27,286 bases of DNA from Actinomycetota bacterium (GCA_019243975.1 JAFATL010000570.1:1-27286), one strand, 5' to 3'; positions 1 through 7,782 are shown, counted from the first letter of the stretch. Numbers and translations: made by a program. Notes: a model not told the origin generated them from the letters alone.

Positions 1-318
1 GACGGTGCGCTTGCCACCTTCGACGGGCCCGCCCGCGCCGTGCGATGCGCCAAGTCAATCGCCGAGAGCGTGCGGTCGCTCGGCATCGAAATCCGGGCCG
101 GAGTCCACACCGGCGAGGTCGAGCTACGAGGCGACGACGTGGGCGGGATCGGCGTCCACATCGGCGCCCGTGTCGCGTCGGCCGCGCAGGCCAGTCAGGT
201 GTTGGTCTCCCGGACAGTCGTCGACCTCGTCGCCGGCTCCGGCCTCGACTTCTCCGACGTCGGCGTCCACGAGCTCAAGGGCGTGCCCGGTGAGTGGCAG
301 CTGTTCGCGTCGGTGTAG
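1..318 (+). CDS. Class III adenylate/guanylate cyclase, C-terminal part (5' truncated by window)
   Basis: The reading frame is open from base 1 to a TAG at 316-318, so the start lies outside the window. The translated end begins DGALATFDGPARAVRCA and continues with RAGVHTGEVE, then GIGVHIGARVASAA. These are hallmark segments of the class III nucleotidyl cyclase catalytic domain: the phosphate/metal loop followed by the HTGE and H-x-GARV region. Such proteins make cAMP or cGMP from ATP or GTP. Actinobacteria often fuse this domain to alpha/beta-hydrolase, AAA or TPR domains, but the N-terminal part is not visible and the fusion type cannot be told. The ending (ELKGVPGEWQLFASV) matches the usual C-terminus of these domains, so the protein probably ends naturally here. 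It converges with the cupredoxin gene 18 bases downstream. Confidence 0.88.
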   Translation, partial: DGALATFDGPARAVRCAKSIAESVRSLGIEIRAGVHTGEVELRGDDVGGIGVHIGARVASAAQASQVLVSRTVVDLVAGSGLDFSDVGVHELKGVPGEWQLFASV

Positions 319-336
319 CCGGCCGCCGATCGAGCG

Positions 337-1545
337 TCAGGAGACGACGACCTTGCCGACCATGCGGGGGTGCAGCAGGCAGGCGTAGTTGTAGGTGCCG
401 GGCTTGGTGAAGGTGACGCTGTAGAACATCGGGCCCTGGAAGTTGGCGCCCGACGACAGAAACTTGCTGCCGTCGTAGCTGCCCGCGTCGACGGTGACCG
501 GCGCCGGCAACTGGTCGCCCGTGGGCGGTGGCGCGTCGGTCTGCGGGTACCCGGGGCCGTTGCGGGGCTCGGTCGTATCGGGGTTGCCCGAAACGGTGCC
601 GTCCTTGGCCACGGTGATGACCGACACGTAGCTGGGCACGCGGAAGCTGACCGTGTGGGCGGGCTGCGTGCTCAGGTACCACGTGACCTTCTGGCCCACC
701 TTGGCGTGGAACGTCGACGGATAGAACTCGCGCAGGTCGAAGCTGTCGAGGCTTCCGGCCGGCGGCGCCGCGCCGGCGAGAATGTCTTCGCCCGGCGGCG
801 CCGTCTGATGGGCGACGAAGGCGGCGTGCAGCTTGTCGAGCTCGTCAGCAAACCGGTTGAGCTGCCGAAGGGCGGCCGTGTCGATGCTGGACTGGCCCGG
901 CACCTTGACAGAACGCGGCTTGACCGTGATCGCCCCGCCCATCTGGGGCCCGTGCACGACGCAGTAGAAGGCGTACTCCCCCGGCTTGATGTCGTCACTC
1001 AGCTTCACGTCGAAGCGGTTGCCGTTGTTGCCGGCGTAAGGGATGAACCCGCTGTTGAAGAACGTCTGGGTGCCGTCGAACGCCGGCTCGCGCCGCTGGG
1101 CCTTGGGGCATGGCTTGGTGCCCGTCGGGATGGATCCGCTGGCGATGTAACACGGTTGGGCCGCCAGCTGGTTGACGTCGGGGCTGAAGAACGACGGCAG
1201 CGCGGCAAACGCATTCGTCACGTTGGCGGGCGGCCCGCCCGGTGGGAGCGGCTGGCCCTTGAGGTATGGCAGCACCGGCGCCATGGCTTTGTCGACCGAC
1301 GTACCGAGGGTGACGGTGTGAGGGTCACCCGTCCACGCCTGGCGGAACCGGATGGTGTCACCCGGGTGAGCGGTGACGAACCGTGGGAAGAACGCCTGAT
1401 ACGCATTCGACCGCCCGGGCACGTTGTAGTCAGCCAGCACCGTCCGCGTGGCACCCGATCCGCTCGACCCACCGCCGCACGCGACGACCAGCATCGATGC
1501 GAACACGGGAGCGAGAACGAGTGCGAGCCGCCGTGGTGCGTGCAT
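337..1545 (-). CDS. Lipoprotein with two type-1 copper (cupredoxin) domains
   Basis: 402 residues from the ATG at 1545. This start is chosen because it is followed directly by a lipoprotein signal peptide with lipobox VVAC (Cys23); longer in-frame starts would bury it. Two plastocyanin-like domains are visible, each with a complete set of blue-copper ligands: His76 with Cys195, His198 and Met202 (FYCVVHGPQM), and His297 with Cys389, His392 and Met395 (YACLLHPRM). The first domain carries a long insertion (about residues 85-170). Proteins of this kind carry electrons at the outer membrane face or bind copper; an enzymatic role cannot be excluded. It is the last gene of the minus-strand run that begins with the ferredoxin reductase, 41 bases after the dehydrogenase stop, so co-transcription is plausible but not certain. 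Confidence 0.85.
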   Translation of the reverse strand: MHAPRRLALVLAPVFASMLVVACGGGSSGSGATRTVLADYNVPGRSNAYQAFFPRFVTAHPGDTIRFRQAWTGDPHTVTLGTSVDKAMAPVLPYLKGQPLPPGGPPANVTNAFAALPSFFSPDVNQLAAQPCYIASGSIPTGTKPCPKAQRREPAFDGTQTFFNSGFIPYAGNNGNRFDVKLSDDIKPGEYAFYCVVHGPQMGGAITVKPRSVKVPGQSSIDTAALRQLNRFADELDKLHAAFVAHQTAPPGEDILAGAAPPAGSLDSFDLREFYPSTFHAKVGQKVTWYLSTQPAHTVSFRVPSYVSVITVAKDGTVSGNPDTTEPRNGPGYPQTDAPPPTGDQLPAPVTVDAGSYDGSKFLSSGANFQGPMFYSVTFTKPGTYNYACLLHPRMVGKVVVS

Positions 1546-1586
1546 CCGCCGTATCACTTGCCGCAGTGTAGGCAGGCCGTCCGCGA

Positions 1587-2366
1587 CTACTCGCCCGCGG
1601 GCTTGGCCATCACCTGCGTCGTATCGAGCGGCGGCGGACCGGCCGTCGTGCCGCCGTCGATGGGCAGGAGGACACCGGTGACCTGGGCGGCGCGGTCGCT
1701 GGCCAGGAACACCGCCGCGTTGGCCACGTCGGTGGGTTTGCCGAGTCGCGGCAGCGGCTGCATCTTGGCCACGATCGACTTGGTGTCGAAGGCGGCGTTG
1801 ATGGCCGTCGCGATGTTCCCGGGTGCGATCACGTTGACGCGAATCCCGCGCTCGGCCAGTTCGATGGCCGCGCACTTGGTGAAGTGGGTGACGCCGGCCT
1901 TGGCCGCCCGATAGGTCTGCAGGCCGACGCCGGGGACGAGGCCCGCGATCGACGTCACGTTGATGATCGAGCCGCCCTCGCCCATGCGCTTGGCCGCCTG
2001 CTGGGTGCCGACGATGACGCCGAACAGGTCGACGCCCATCACCTTGACGAAGTCGCGGAAGTCGTCGTCCATCAGCCGCCGGAACGACGAAGCGATGCCG
2101 GCGTTGTTGACCATCACGTGCACGGCCCCGAACCGATCAACGGCCGCATCGACAGCCGCGCTGACGCTGGCGGTGTCGGACACATCGCAGTGCTCGAAGG
2201 CGGCCGCCTCGCCCAAGGACGCCGCCACCTCCTTGCCCGTGCCGTCGTCGACGTCGGCGATCACCACGCGCGCCCCCTCGGCGACGAACGCCTCGGCCAT
2301 GGCCCGGCCGATGCCGTTGGCCCCGCCGGTGATGATCCCTACCTTTCCGTCCAGCTCGTGCGCCAC
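1587..2366 (-). CDS. Short-chain dehydrogenase/reductase (SDR)
   Basis: 259 residues from a GTG at 2366, preceded by a strong GGAGAGGGAG ribosome binding site; a longer frame to 2447 has no such site. Classical SDR motifs are present: nucleotide-binding TGGANGIG (13-20), an acidic residue after beta-2 (IADVDD) favouring NAD(H), NNAG (87-90), catalytic Ser139, and Tyr152-x-x-x-Lys156 in TYRAAK. The end (GVLLPIDGGTTAG) is the usual substrate-loop and dimer region. It would oxidise a secondary alcohol or reduce a ketone. Sitting behind a Rieske oxygenase and its reductase, it may act on the hydroxylated product (cis-diol or hydroxysteroid type), but the substrate is not readable from sequence. 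It starts 17 bases after the small companion gene. Confidence 0.92.
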   Translation of the reverse strand: MAHELDGKVGIITGGANGIGRAMAEAFVAEGARVVIADVDDGTGKEVAASLGEAAAFEHCDVSDTASVSAAVDAAVDRFGAVHVMVNNAGIASSFRRLMDDDFRDFVKVMGVDLFGVIVGTQQAAKRMGEGGSIINVTSIAGLVPGVGLQTYRAAKAGVTHFTKCAAIELAERGIRVNVIAPGNIATAINAAFDTKSIVAKMQPLPRLGKPTDVANAAVFLASDRAAQVTGVLLPIDGGTTAGPPPLDTTQVMAKPAGE

Positions 2367-2383
2367 TGTCTCCCTCTCCGTTC

Positions 2384-2713
2384 CTATGGCTCGCGGATGC
2401 GGTCTAGTCGAGCAGAGCCGGTGTCGACGGGCAGCGGCTGCTGCCACACCTCGATCGGGTACGACACGAGGGCGAAGGAGAACAACAACTGCAGCAATCG
2501 CTCGGCGTCTTCAGGCATGGCGTCCAGGGCGAAACCGTCGCAGTACCGAATCGCCGCCTCGGCCCGCGGGAAGCAGGCGTCGTAGAACGCCTGCAGGTCC
2601 TCCATCGTCGTGGCCAGACGCCGCTCCCACCGCTCCGGCTCGGTCGCCAAGCACCACGTGAGCGCAAACGGTTCGAGGTCGGCAAACTCGCCCGGCAGCA
2701 GCGCCGCGCTCAT
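2384..2713 (-). CDS. Small conserved companion protein of Rieske oxygenase
   Basis: 109 residues, acidic and cytosolic, with no signal or membrane segment. The start ATG overlaps the oxygenase stop by four bases (ATGA at 2710-2713), so it is translationally coupled to it. It contains a Trp/Leu-rich N-terminus (LEPFALTWCLATEPERWERRL), a MEDLQAFYDACFPR segment and an aromatic ending (SYPIEVWQQPLPVDTG). I recall similar short proteins next to oxygenase alpha subunits in other aromatic or steroid degraders, but no function that I can name. It does not resemble a ring-hydroxylating beta subunit (those are about 160-190 residues with a different fold). An assembly or stability role for the oxygenase is a guess based only on the coupling. 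Confidence 0.75.
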   Translation of the reverse strand: MSAALLPGEFADLEPFALTWCLATEPERWERRLATTMEDLQAFYDACFPRAEAAIRYCDGFALDAMPEDAERLLQLLFSFALVSYPIEVWQQPLPVDTGSARLDRIREP

Positions 2714-3969
2714 CGGCTCGTTCCCGCGCTCTCGTAGGCGGCGACGTAGTCGGCCACCGTCTTGTGGAAGTGACGCACGAGGATCTCCTGGTCGTTGAGG
2801 GGGAAGCTGGCGCACGCGCGCGACTCGAGGCCCAGCTGGGTGCCGTCGAGGGTGCCGGCGTCCTGCAGGGCGTACTCCTTCACCGTGATGGCGGCGTACT
2901 CGCGTGCGAGCCGCTCCCGTGCCGTCGTCGCCGGGGTGAACCACAGATCGGCTTCGAACACGTGGGTGTTGTACGACGTCGGCCAGAACCGGTAGGTGAG
3001 GTACCAGTTGCGCTCGTAGATGAGGAGCTCGAAGTTGGGGAAGATCTGAAAGTTGTCGATCCCCCACCGCTTCACGCCTCCGGGATTCACGCCCGCCAGC
3101 GCGCGGTCGATGGTTGGTGCCTCCCACGGCCCCATGTTCCCGCTGCGCAGCAGCGCCTCGGTCGGGTACAGGTGCTCCTCCGGGAAGAGGTGCTTGTGCG
3201 ACCCGCTCGTACTCACGACGCGGTGGGGTCCGTCGAGTTGGTAGTGGGCCGCTTCGAACGTGGCTTCCGGATTGCGGTAGCTCGGTCCCAGCTGCTGCGT
3301 GTGCAGCGGGGGCACGTGGTAGTACTCCTGGAAGGCGTCGATGAACACCTTCCAGTTGCTGTTGTTCTCGGCCCGGAACGTGTAGCGCTCGGTCATGGCG
3401 TCGAAGGGGTATTCCTCCAGCGCCCCCACCATCGGCCCGAGGTACTCCCGCAGCGACTGGCGCGGCGTCTCGGCCAGGTTCACGAAGATGAAGCCGGCCC
3501 ACACCTCGCAGTGCACGGGGACCAGGCCCAGCTCCGACTTGTCGATGCCGAAGAACTCCTCTTCCTGGTGCACGTACACGCACCCGCCGTCGAGGCCGTA
3601 GCGCCAGCCGTGGTACTTGCACGCGAACTGGCGGGCCACGCCGCACGCCTCCTGCGTGGGCTTCGACGACCACACCAGCTTGTTGCCTCGATGGCGGCAC
3701 ACGTTGTGGAACGCGTGCACGGCACCGTCCATGTCGCGCGTCACGAGCACCGACGTGCGGGCGGCCACGATGTCCTTGGTGAACCACGCACCGTTGCGGG
3801 GCAGGTCGTCGACGCGGCCGACGCTCAGCCACGTCTGGCGGAAGATGGCGTCGCGCTCGAGCTCGTAGAAACGGGGCGAGATCGAGTCCTCGAACGACAC
3901 CGGCCCCGTCCCCAGGTCGGGGTAGTGCTCGGTCCAGGTTCCTTCGGCTGGTCGCGGGAATGAGGTCAC
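2710..3969 (-). CDS. Rieske non-heme iron ring-hydroxylating oxygenase, alpha subunit
   Basis: 419 residues, full length for the family. The Rieske [2Fe-2S] motif is complete: Cys91-x-His93 (NVCRHRGN) and Cys117-x-x-His120 (ACKYHGW). The catalytic domain shows the mononuclear iron motif in FQEYYHVPPLH: His218 and His223, with Glu215 where naphthalene-dioxygenase-type enzymes have the bridging Asp. Asp370 (ALQDAGTLDG) is the likely third ligand. The enzyme uses O2 and electrons from a reductase to hydroxylate an aromatic ring, steroid or similar substrate. No beta subunit gene is adjacent, which suggests an alpha-only enzyme. It lies 12 bases downstream of the KshB-like reductase, its probable electron donor. 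Resemblance to 3-ketosteroid 9-alpha-hydroxylase KshA is only general, so no symbol is given. Confidence 0.93.
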   Translation of the reverse strand: MTSFPRPAEGTWTEHYPDLGTGPVSFEDSISPRFYELERDAIFRQTWLSVGRVDDLPRNGAWFTKDIVAARTSVLVTRDMDGAVHAFHNVCRHRGNKLVWSSKPTQEACGVARQFACKYHGWRYGLDGGCVYVHQEEEFFGIDKSELGLVPVHCEVWAGFIFVNLAETPRQSLREYLGPMVGALEEYPFDAMTERYTFRAENNSNWKVFIDAFQEYYHVPPLHTQQLGPSYRNPEATFEAAHYQLDGPHRVVSTSGSHKHLFPEEHLYPTEALLRSGNMGPWEAPTIDRALAGVNPGGVKRWGIDNFQIFPNFELLIYERNWYLTYRFWPTSYNTHVFEADLWFTPATTARERLAREYAAITVKEYALQDAGTLDGTQLGLESRACASFPLNDQEILVRHFHKTVADYVAAYESAGTSR

Positions 3970-3981
3970 TGAACGCTCCTG

Positions 3982-5010
3982 TTACGGCTCGTACACGACA
4001 CGGACGACGGGCGACACCGGCACGGCTTGGCACGTGAGCACCCAGCCTTCGGCGACCTCCTCGTCGGTGAGGACGTCGTTGACGGCCATCTCCACCTGAC
4101 CCTCGACGAGCATCGCCATGCAGGTGGCGCAATGGCCGGCCTCGCACGACGACGGCGCCGGGAGCCCGGCCCACCGGGCCGACTGCAGAATCGTGGCGCC
4201 CGCCCGCTGGTCGACGGTCTTGGTCTGGTTGCGGACCGTCATGGTGACCTGGATGGCCTCGGCGGCACTGTCGGTATCCGCGCCGTCGGCAGCGGGTGGC
4301 TCCTCGTGCGTCGGCAGGAACCGCTCGATCACGATGCGACCGCCGTCGAGGCCGAGGTCGAGCAGCGTTGTCTCCACGATGTCCATGAACGGGGGCGGCC
4401 CGCAGATGTAGAACGACCCGCCCTCGCACCCGTCGAGCAGCGCCTTTACGGCGGCCGGGTCGACGAAGCCATCCACCACGTCCTCGCGGTGCTGCAGCAG
4501 GAAGCGGTCGCCGAATTGCACCGCCAAGGCGTCGAGCTCGTCCCCGAAGATGGCAGCGGACCGGTCCCGGTTGGCGAACAGGAGGCGCACCCGGCGCGAC
4601 GTCGTGTGCAACGTCTGCTTGATAAGAGAGAACACGGGCGTGATGCCGCTGCCCCCGGCGAAGGCCACGACGTCGTCAGCATCAACATCGTGGAGCGTGA
4701 AGACACCGGCGGGCACGCTCACGTCGAGCACGTCGCCGTCGTGAATGGTGTCGGGAATCCAGTTGGAGACGACGCCGCCGGGGACGCGCTTGACGGTGAC
4801 CTGGAGGTCGGCGTCGAGCGTCGGCGTCGACGACATCGAGTAGCTCCGGTAGTAGGGCTCGCCGTCGATGTCGACGCGCAGCGTGACGAACTGCCCCGCC
4901 CGGTACCGGTACGCGTCGCGCAGCGACTCGGGCACGTCGAACACGAGCGACACCGCGTCGCTCGTCTCGGCGACGACGCGCTTCACCCGCAGCTGGTGGT
5001 AGCGATCCAC
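3982..5010 (-). CDS. Ferredoxin reductase with FAD, NAD and C-terminal [2Fe-2S] domains (KshB/HmpA-like)
   Basis: 342 residues from a GTG at 5010. Domain order: FAD-binding barrel with RSYS (55-58), NAD(P)H domain with GGSGITP (119-125) and CGPPPFM (203-209), an acidic linker (about 235-252), then a plant-type ferredoxin domain with ligands Cys289, Cys294, Cys297 and Cys327 (SCEAGHCATC and LTCQ). Length and order match KshB and phenylacetyl-CoA/phenol hydroxylase reductases. It passes electrons from NAD(P)H to the Rieske centre of the next gene. There is no clear ribosome binding site before the GTG, and only 35 bases separate it from the divergent TetR gene, so the mRNA may be leaderless or the promoter may overlap tetR. 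Confidence 0.93.
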   Translation of the reverse strand: MDRYHQLRVKRVVAETSDAVSLVFDVPESLRDAYRYRAGQFVTLRVDIDGEPYYRSYSMSSTPTLDADLQVTVKRVPGGVVSNWIPDTIHDGDVLDVSVPAGVFTLHDVDADDVVAFAGGSGITPVFSLIKQTLHTTSRRVRLLFANRDRSAAIFGDELDALAVQFGDRFLLQHREDVVDGFVDPAAVKALLDGCEGGSFYICGPPPFMDIVETTLLDLGLDGGRIVIERFLPTHEEPPAADGADTDSAAEAIQVTMTVRNQTKTVDQRAGATILQSARWAGLPAPSSCEAGHCATCMAMLVEGQVEMAVNDVLTDEEVAEGWVLTCQAVPVSPVVRVVYEP

Positions 5011-5038
5011 TTGCAGTTAAGCGACCGATGCATAGGAT
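5011..5038 (+). promoter_or_regulatory. Putative promoter of tetR in the divergent spacer
   Basis: The spacer has TTGCAG (5011-5016), 16 bases, then TAGGAT (5033-5038), which fits the actinobacterial TAnnnT -10. The GTG at 5046 begins 7 bases after the -10, the normal initiation distance, so a leaderless tetR transcript is likely. The whole spacer is 35 bases, so any operator here would control both directions. Confidence 0.45.
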
Positions 5039-5045
5039 TAGGCGA

Positions 5046-5669
5046 GTGATTAAACCACGGCGCGGGCAGCCCGGCAACAAGGCCGACACCCGCTCGGCCC
5101 TGCTCGATGCGGCCGAGGCGCTCCTGCTCGAGGAGGGCTACCCAGCGGTGACGTCGCGGCGCGTGGGCGAGCGGGCGGGCGCCAACTCGGCGTTGATCCA
5201 CTACTACTTCGAGTCGATGGACGGCTTGTTCGTCGAGCTGTTCCGGCGGGGCGCCGAACGCGGCCTCGAACGCCAGGCCGCTGCCCTGCAGTCACCCCAA
5301 CCGCTGTGGGCGCTGTGGGACGTGCTGCACGACCACATCAACACCTTCCGCACGGTCGAGTTCTTTGCCCTCGCCCACCACCGGCCGGCCGTGCAGGCCG
5401 AAGTCGTCGAGTACTCGGCGCGCTACCGCCAGCAGCAGCTCGACGTCCTCACCGAAGTCCTCGCCGGCTACGGCCTCGACGCGGCGACGTGGCCTCCGGT
5501 CACGCTGATCCTGTTGCTGGGTAGCGTCTCGCTCTTGCTGCTCATCGAGAAGGGCATGGGCTTCGACCTCGGCCACGCCGAGATGATCGCCGTCGTCGAG
5601 CGCGAGATCCGCGCTCTGGAGGGCGACCGCTTCACCGCGCACCCCGCCCTGGCGCGCCGCCCGTCCTGA
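5046..5669 (+). CDS. TetR-family transcriptional regulator
   Basis: 207 residues from the GTG at 5046 (an ATG six codons upstream at 5028 is the alternative). The GTG is preferred because it lies 7 bases after a good -10 box. The N-terminal helix-turn-helix is typical: TRSALLDAAEALLLEEGYPAVTSRRVGERAGANSALIHYYF in outline, with the recognition-helix signature ALIHYYFES. The C-terminal ligand domain is helical and hydrophobic (VTLILLLGSVSLLLLIEKG). TetR proteins repress nearby genes until a small molecule binds. Its divergent position suggests control of the Rieske operon, and the amidohydrolase 14 bases downstream on the same strand is probably co-transcribed with it. The ligand is unknown. 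Confidence 0.9.
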   Translation: MIKPRRGQPGNKADTRSALLDAAEALLLEEGYPAVTSRRVGERAGANSALIHYYFESMDGLFVELFRRGAERGLERQAAALQSPQPLWALWDVLHDHINTFRTVEFFALAHHRPAVQAEVVEYSARYRQQQLDVLTEVLAGYGLDAATWPPVTLILLLGSVSLLLLIEKGMGFDLGHAEMIAVVEREIRALEGDRFTAHPALARRPS

Positions 5670-5683
5670 CTGAGAGGAAGCCG

Positions 5684-6922
5684 ATGCCGGATCAGACCGT
5701 GACCGTCCTGCAGCCCAAAGGTGTGCTCGACGTCGACAAGGGCGAGGTGCTCGACGGCGCGGTGGTCGTCATCGAGGGCAACCGCATCACCGCCGTCTCC
5801 GACCGCCGCGACGCGGCCAGCGATGCGGACCAGGTGATCGACCTTCCCGAGCTCACGCTCGTGCCCGGGCTGATGGACATGGAGGTCGACCTCGTCCTGG
5901 GCGGCCCGGGCGCCGGCCTCACCGACCCGGTGCGGATGGACCCGGTGAAGATGGGCCTGCGCGCCGTCGCCAACGCGCAGCGAACGCTGCGCGCCGGCTT
6001 CACGACCGTGCGCAACCTCGGCCTATTCATCAAGACGGGCGGTTACCTCGTCGACGTCGCCCTGTCCGAGGCCATCGCGGCCGGCTGGTTCGAAGGGCCG
6101 CGCGTCATTCCCGCCGGCCACGCCATCTGCCCCACGGGCGGCCACCTCGATCCCAGCGCCCAGAGTGGCTTGGCCCCCGGCATCATGCCGATGACCGTCG
6201 AGGAAGGGATCGCCGACGGCGTCGACGAGGTGCGCAAGGCCGTCCGCTACCAGATCACCCACGGCGCCCAGCTCATCAAGTGCTGCGCGTCGGGCGGCGT
6301 GATGACGCCGACGGGCCCGCCGGGAGCGCAGCAGTACTCAACCGAGGAGCTGGCCGCCATCGCGGATGAGGCGCACCGCCGCGGCCTGCGCGTGGCCACC
6401 CACTGCCACGGCGACACCGCAGTCAACGCCGCCATCGACGCCGGCATCGACTGCATCGAGCACGGGATGATGATCACCGACGACACCATCCAGCGCCTCG
6501 TCGACACCGGCACGTTCCTCGTGTCGACGTGCGCCCTCACCGAGAACTGGGACATCTCCAACCAGCCCAAGTCCCTGCAGGCCAAGGCCGGCGAGGTCTT
6601 CCCCAAGGCCAAGGAGTCGTTGTCCAAGGCCATCGAGGCGGGCGTGAAGGTGGCCCTCGGCACCGACGCCCCCGCCATCTTCCACGGCCGCAACGCCGAG
6701 GAGCTCGACGTGCTCGTCAAACGAGGTATGACTCCCCTGCAGGCCATTCGCGCCGGGACCACCGTGGCAGCCGACCTCATCGACTCGCCCGAGCTGGGCC
6801 GCATCGCTCCCGAGATGCTGGCCGACATCATCGGGGTGCACGGCAACCCCCTCGACGACGTCACCACGTTCTCGCGCGTCCCCTTCGTGATGAAGGACGG
6901 CGCGGTCGTCAAGCACCGCTGA
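5684..6922 (+). CDS. Amidohydrolase-superfamily protein with altered metal motif
   Basis: 412 residues; ATG preceded by GAGAGGAAG. It is closest in style to imidazolonepropionase-like and Xaa-Pro dipeptidase-type amidohydrolases: an N-terminal beta sandwich (GAVVVIEGNRITAV), then a TIM barrel. After beta-1 the expected PGLxDxHxH reads PGLMDMEVDL, so both histidines are replaced by Glu67 and Asp69. The other metal or catalytic positions are kept: Lys199 (LIKCCASGG), His240 (ATHCHG), His260 (CIEHGM) and Asp328 (ALGTDAP). It therefore probably binds one metal in an unusual way, rather than being dead. It hydrolyses C-N or similar bonds in the wider family; the substrate is unknown. It is likely co-transcribed with tetR. 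Confidence 0.88.
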   Translation: MPDQTVTVLQPKGVLDVDKGEVLDGAVVVIEGNRITAVSDRRDAASDADQVIDLPELTLVPGLMDMEVDLVLGGPGAGLTDPVRMDPVKMGLRAVANAQRTLRAGFTTVRNLGLFIKTGGYLVDVALSEAIAAGWFEGPRVIPAGHAICPTGGHLDPSAQSGLAPGIMPMTVEEGIADGVDEVRKAVRYQITHGAQLIKCCASGGVMTPTGPPGAQQYSTEELAAIADEAHRRGLRVATHCHGDTAVNAAIDAGIDCIEHGMMITDDTIQRLVDTGTFLVSTCALTENWDISNQPKSLQAKAGEVFPKAKESLSKAIEAGVKVALGTDAPAIFHGRNAEELDVLVKRGMTPLQAIRAGTTVAADLIDSPELGRIAPEMLADIIGVHGNPLDDVTTFSRVPFVMKDGAVVKHR

Positions 6923-6931
6923 CGGGTCAGA

Positions 6932-7249
6932 TCAAGAAGAGCGGCCCTTGGCGTTGCCACGCCGTTGCGCGTCCGCCAGTTGTCGCTGCAGATCTGCGAC
7001 TTCAGCTTCCAGCTCGAGGATCCGCCGGATGCCGGCGAGGGTCATGCCCTCGCCGGCCATGTCGGAGACCCGTTGCACGAGCGCGATATCCGCTCGGCTG
7101 TAGCGGCGCTGACCGCCGTCGGACCGGGCCGGACGCACCACGTCTTCGACGTCGATTCGCCGGAGAAAGGGCGCCTGGACGCCCAGCATCCCCGCGACCT
7201 GGCCCACCGTGTACAGGGGGGCGAACTCGTCGTCGAAGGCCATGGGCAT
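6932..7249 (-). CDS. MerR-family regulator, HspR-like
   Basis: 105 residues with a winged helix-turn-helix (YTVGQVAGMLGVQAPFLRRI, then a GGQRRYSRADI wing) and a C-terminal coiled coil (LELEAEVADLQRQLADAQRR). The segment MAGEGMTLAGIRRILELE closely follows the HspR pattern. HspR represses heat-shock operons in actinobacteria with DnaK as co-repressor. The gene follows hsp20 by seven bases on the same strand, so the two form an operon and the protein probably autoregulates it. The start ATG at 7249 has a weak ribosome binding site; a second ATG at 7243 is equally possible. The end converges with the amidohydrolase, 9 bases apart. Confidence 0.85.
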   Translation of the reverse strand: MPMAFDDEFAPLYTVGQVAGMLGVQAPFLRRIDVEDVVRPARSDGGQRRYSRADIALVQRVSDMAGEGMTLAGIRRILELEAEVADLQRQLADAQRRGNAKGRSS

Positions 7250-7256
7250 CGGACAG

Positions 7257-7715
7257 CTACGCGACCGGAACCGGTTCGCGCTCCTCCGAGGTGGTGTTGA
7301 TCGCGGTCTGCTCGGGCGTTCCGGTGTTGATCTCGACGCGTCGCGGCTTGGCCTTCTCGGCGATGGGGAGCCGCAGCGTCAACACGCCGTCGTGGTACTG
7401 CGCGTCGATGCGGTCGGTGTCGAGGGTCTCGCCGAGGAACAGCTGCCGACTGAAGGCCCCGAACGGCCGCTCGCCGACGAGCAGCTCCACCCCCTCTCCG
7501 CCGGCGCGCGTTCGTTCCGCGTGCACCGTGAGGACGTTCTTCTCCACGGTGAGGTCGATGGAGTCGGCTTTTACGCCGGGGAGGTCGAACTGCACGACGA
7601 ACTCGTCGCCGTTCCGGTAGGCGTCGATTGGCATGGCTGCCGGGCGTGTGGCGGTGCCCATCACCTGCTGGGTGAGGCGGTCGAGCTCACGGAAAGGATC
7701 GGTGCGCATCAGCAT
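7257..7715 (-). CDS. Small heat-shock protein, Hsp20/alpha-crystallin family
   Basis: 152 residues from the ATG at 7715, preceded by a near-ideal GAGGAGG site with 6-base spacing; the frame runs on to 7751, but that start lacks a site. The alpha-crystallin domain covers about residues 29-130: AYRNGDEFVVQFDLPGVK, VEKNVLTVHAERTR, GAFSRQLFLGETLD, and the conserved GVLTLRLPIAEKAKPRRVEI. It is an ATP-independent chaperone that holds unfolding proteins as large oligomers. The N-terminal MLMRTDPFRELDRLTQQV is typical of actinobacterial Hsp18. Expression is probably controlled from the palindromic promoter upstream by the HspR-like product of the next gene. Confidence 0.95.
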   Translation of the reverse strand: MLMRTDPFRELDRLTQQVMGTATRPAAMPIDAYRNGDEFVVQFDLPGVKADSIDLTVEKNVLTVHAERTRAGGEGVELLVGERPFGAFSRQLFLGETLDTDRIDAQYHDGVLTLRLPIAEKAKPRRVEINTGTPEQTAINTTSEEREPVPVA

Positions 7716-7752
7716 GGAGGTCCTCCTCTCGGTCATGGAACCCATCGGCATA

Positions 7753-7782
7753 CCTATACCCCGAGAGCGAAGAAACTGTCAA
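7753..7782 (-). promoter_or_regulatory. hsp20 promoter
   Basis: On the minus strand there is a perfect -35 TTGACA (7782-7777), an 18-base spacer and TATAGG (7758-7753). The hsp20 ATG lies 37 bases downstream. This is an unusually strong housekeeping-type promoter for this window. Confidence 0.7.

Noticed and set aside
2764..3963. Long plus-strand open frame (399 codons) opposite the Rieske oxygenase
   Set aside because: It mirrors the oxygenase gene in high-GC DNA, has the Val/Gly/Arg-rich composition typical of antisense shadows, and has no recognisable domain.
7711..7730. Possible RNA thermometer around the hsp20 ribosome binding site (GGAG-GAC-CTCC)
   Set aside because: The stem is only four base pairs with a three-base loop. 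It may be a by-product of the strong ribosome binding site; no ROSE or fourU element was recognised.
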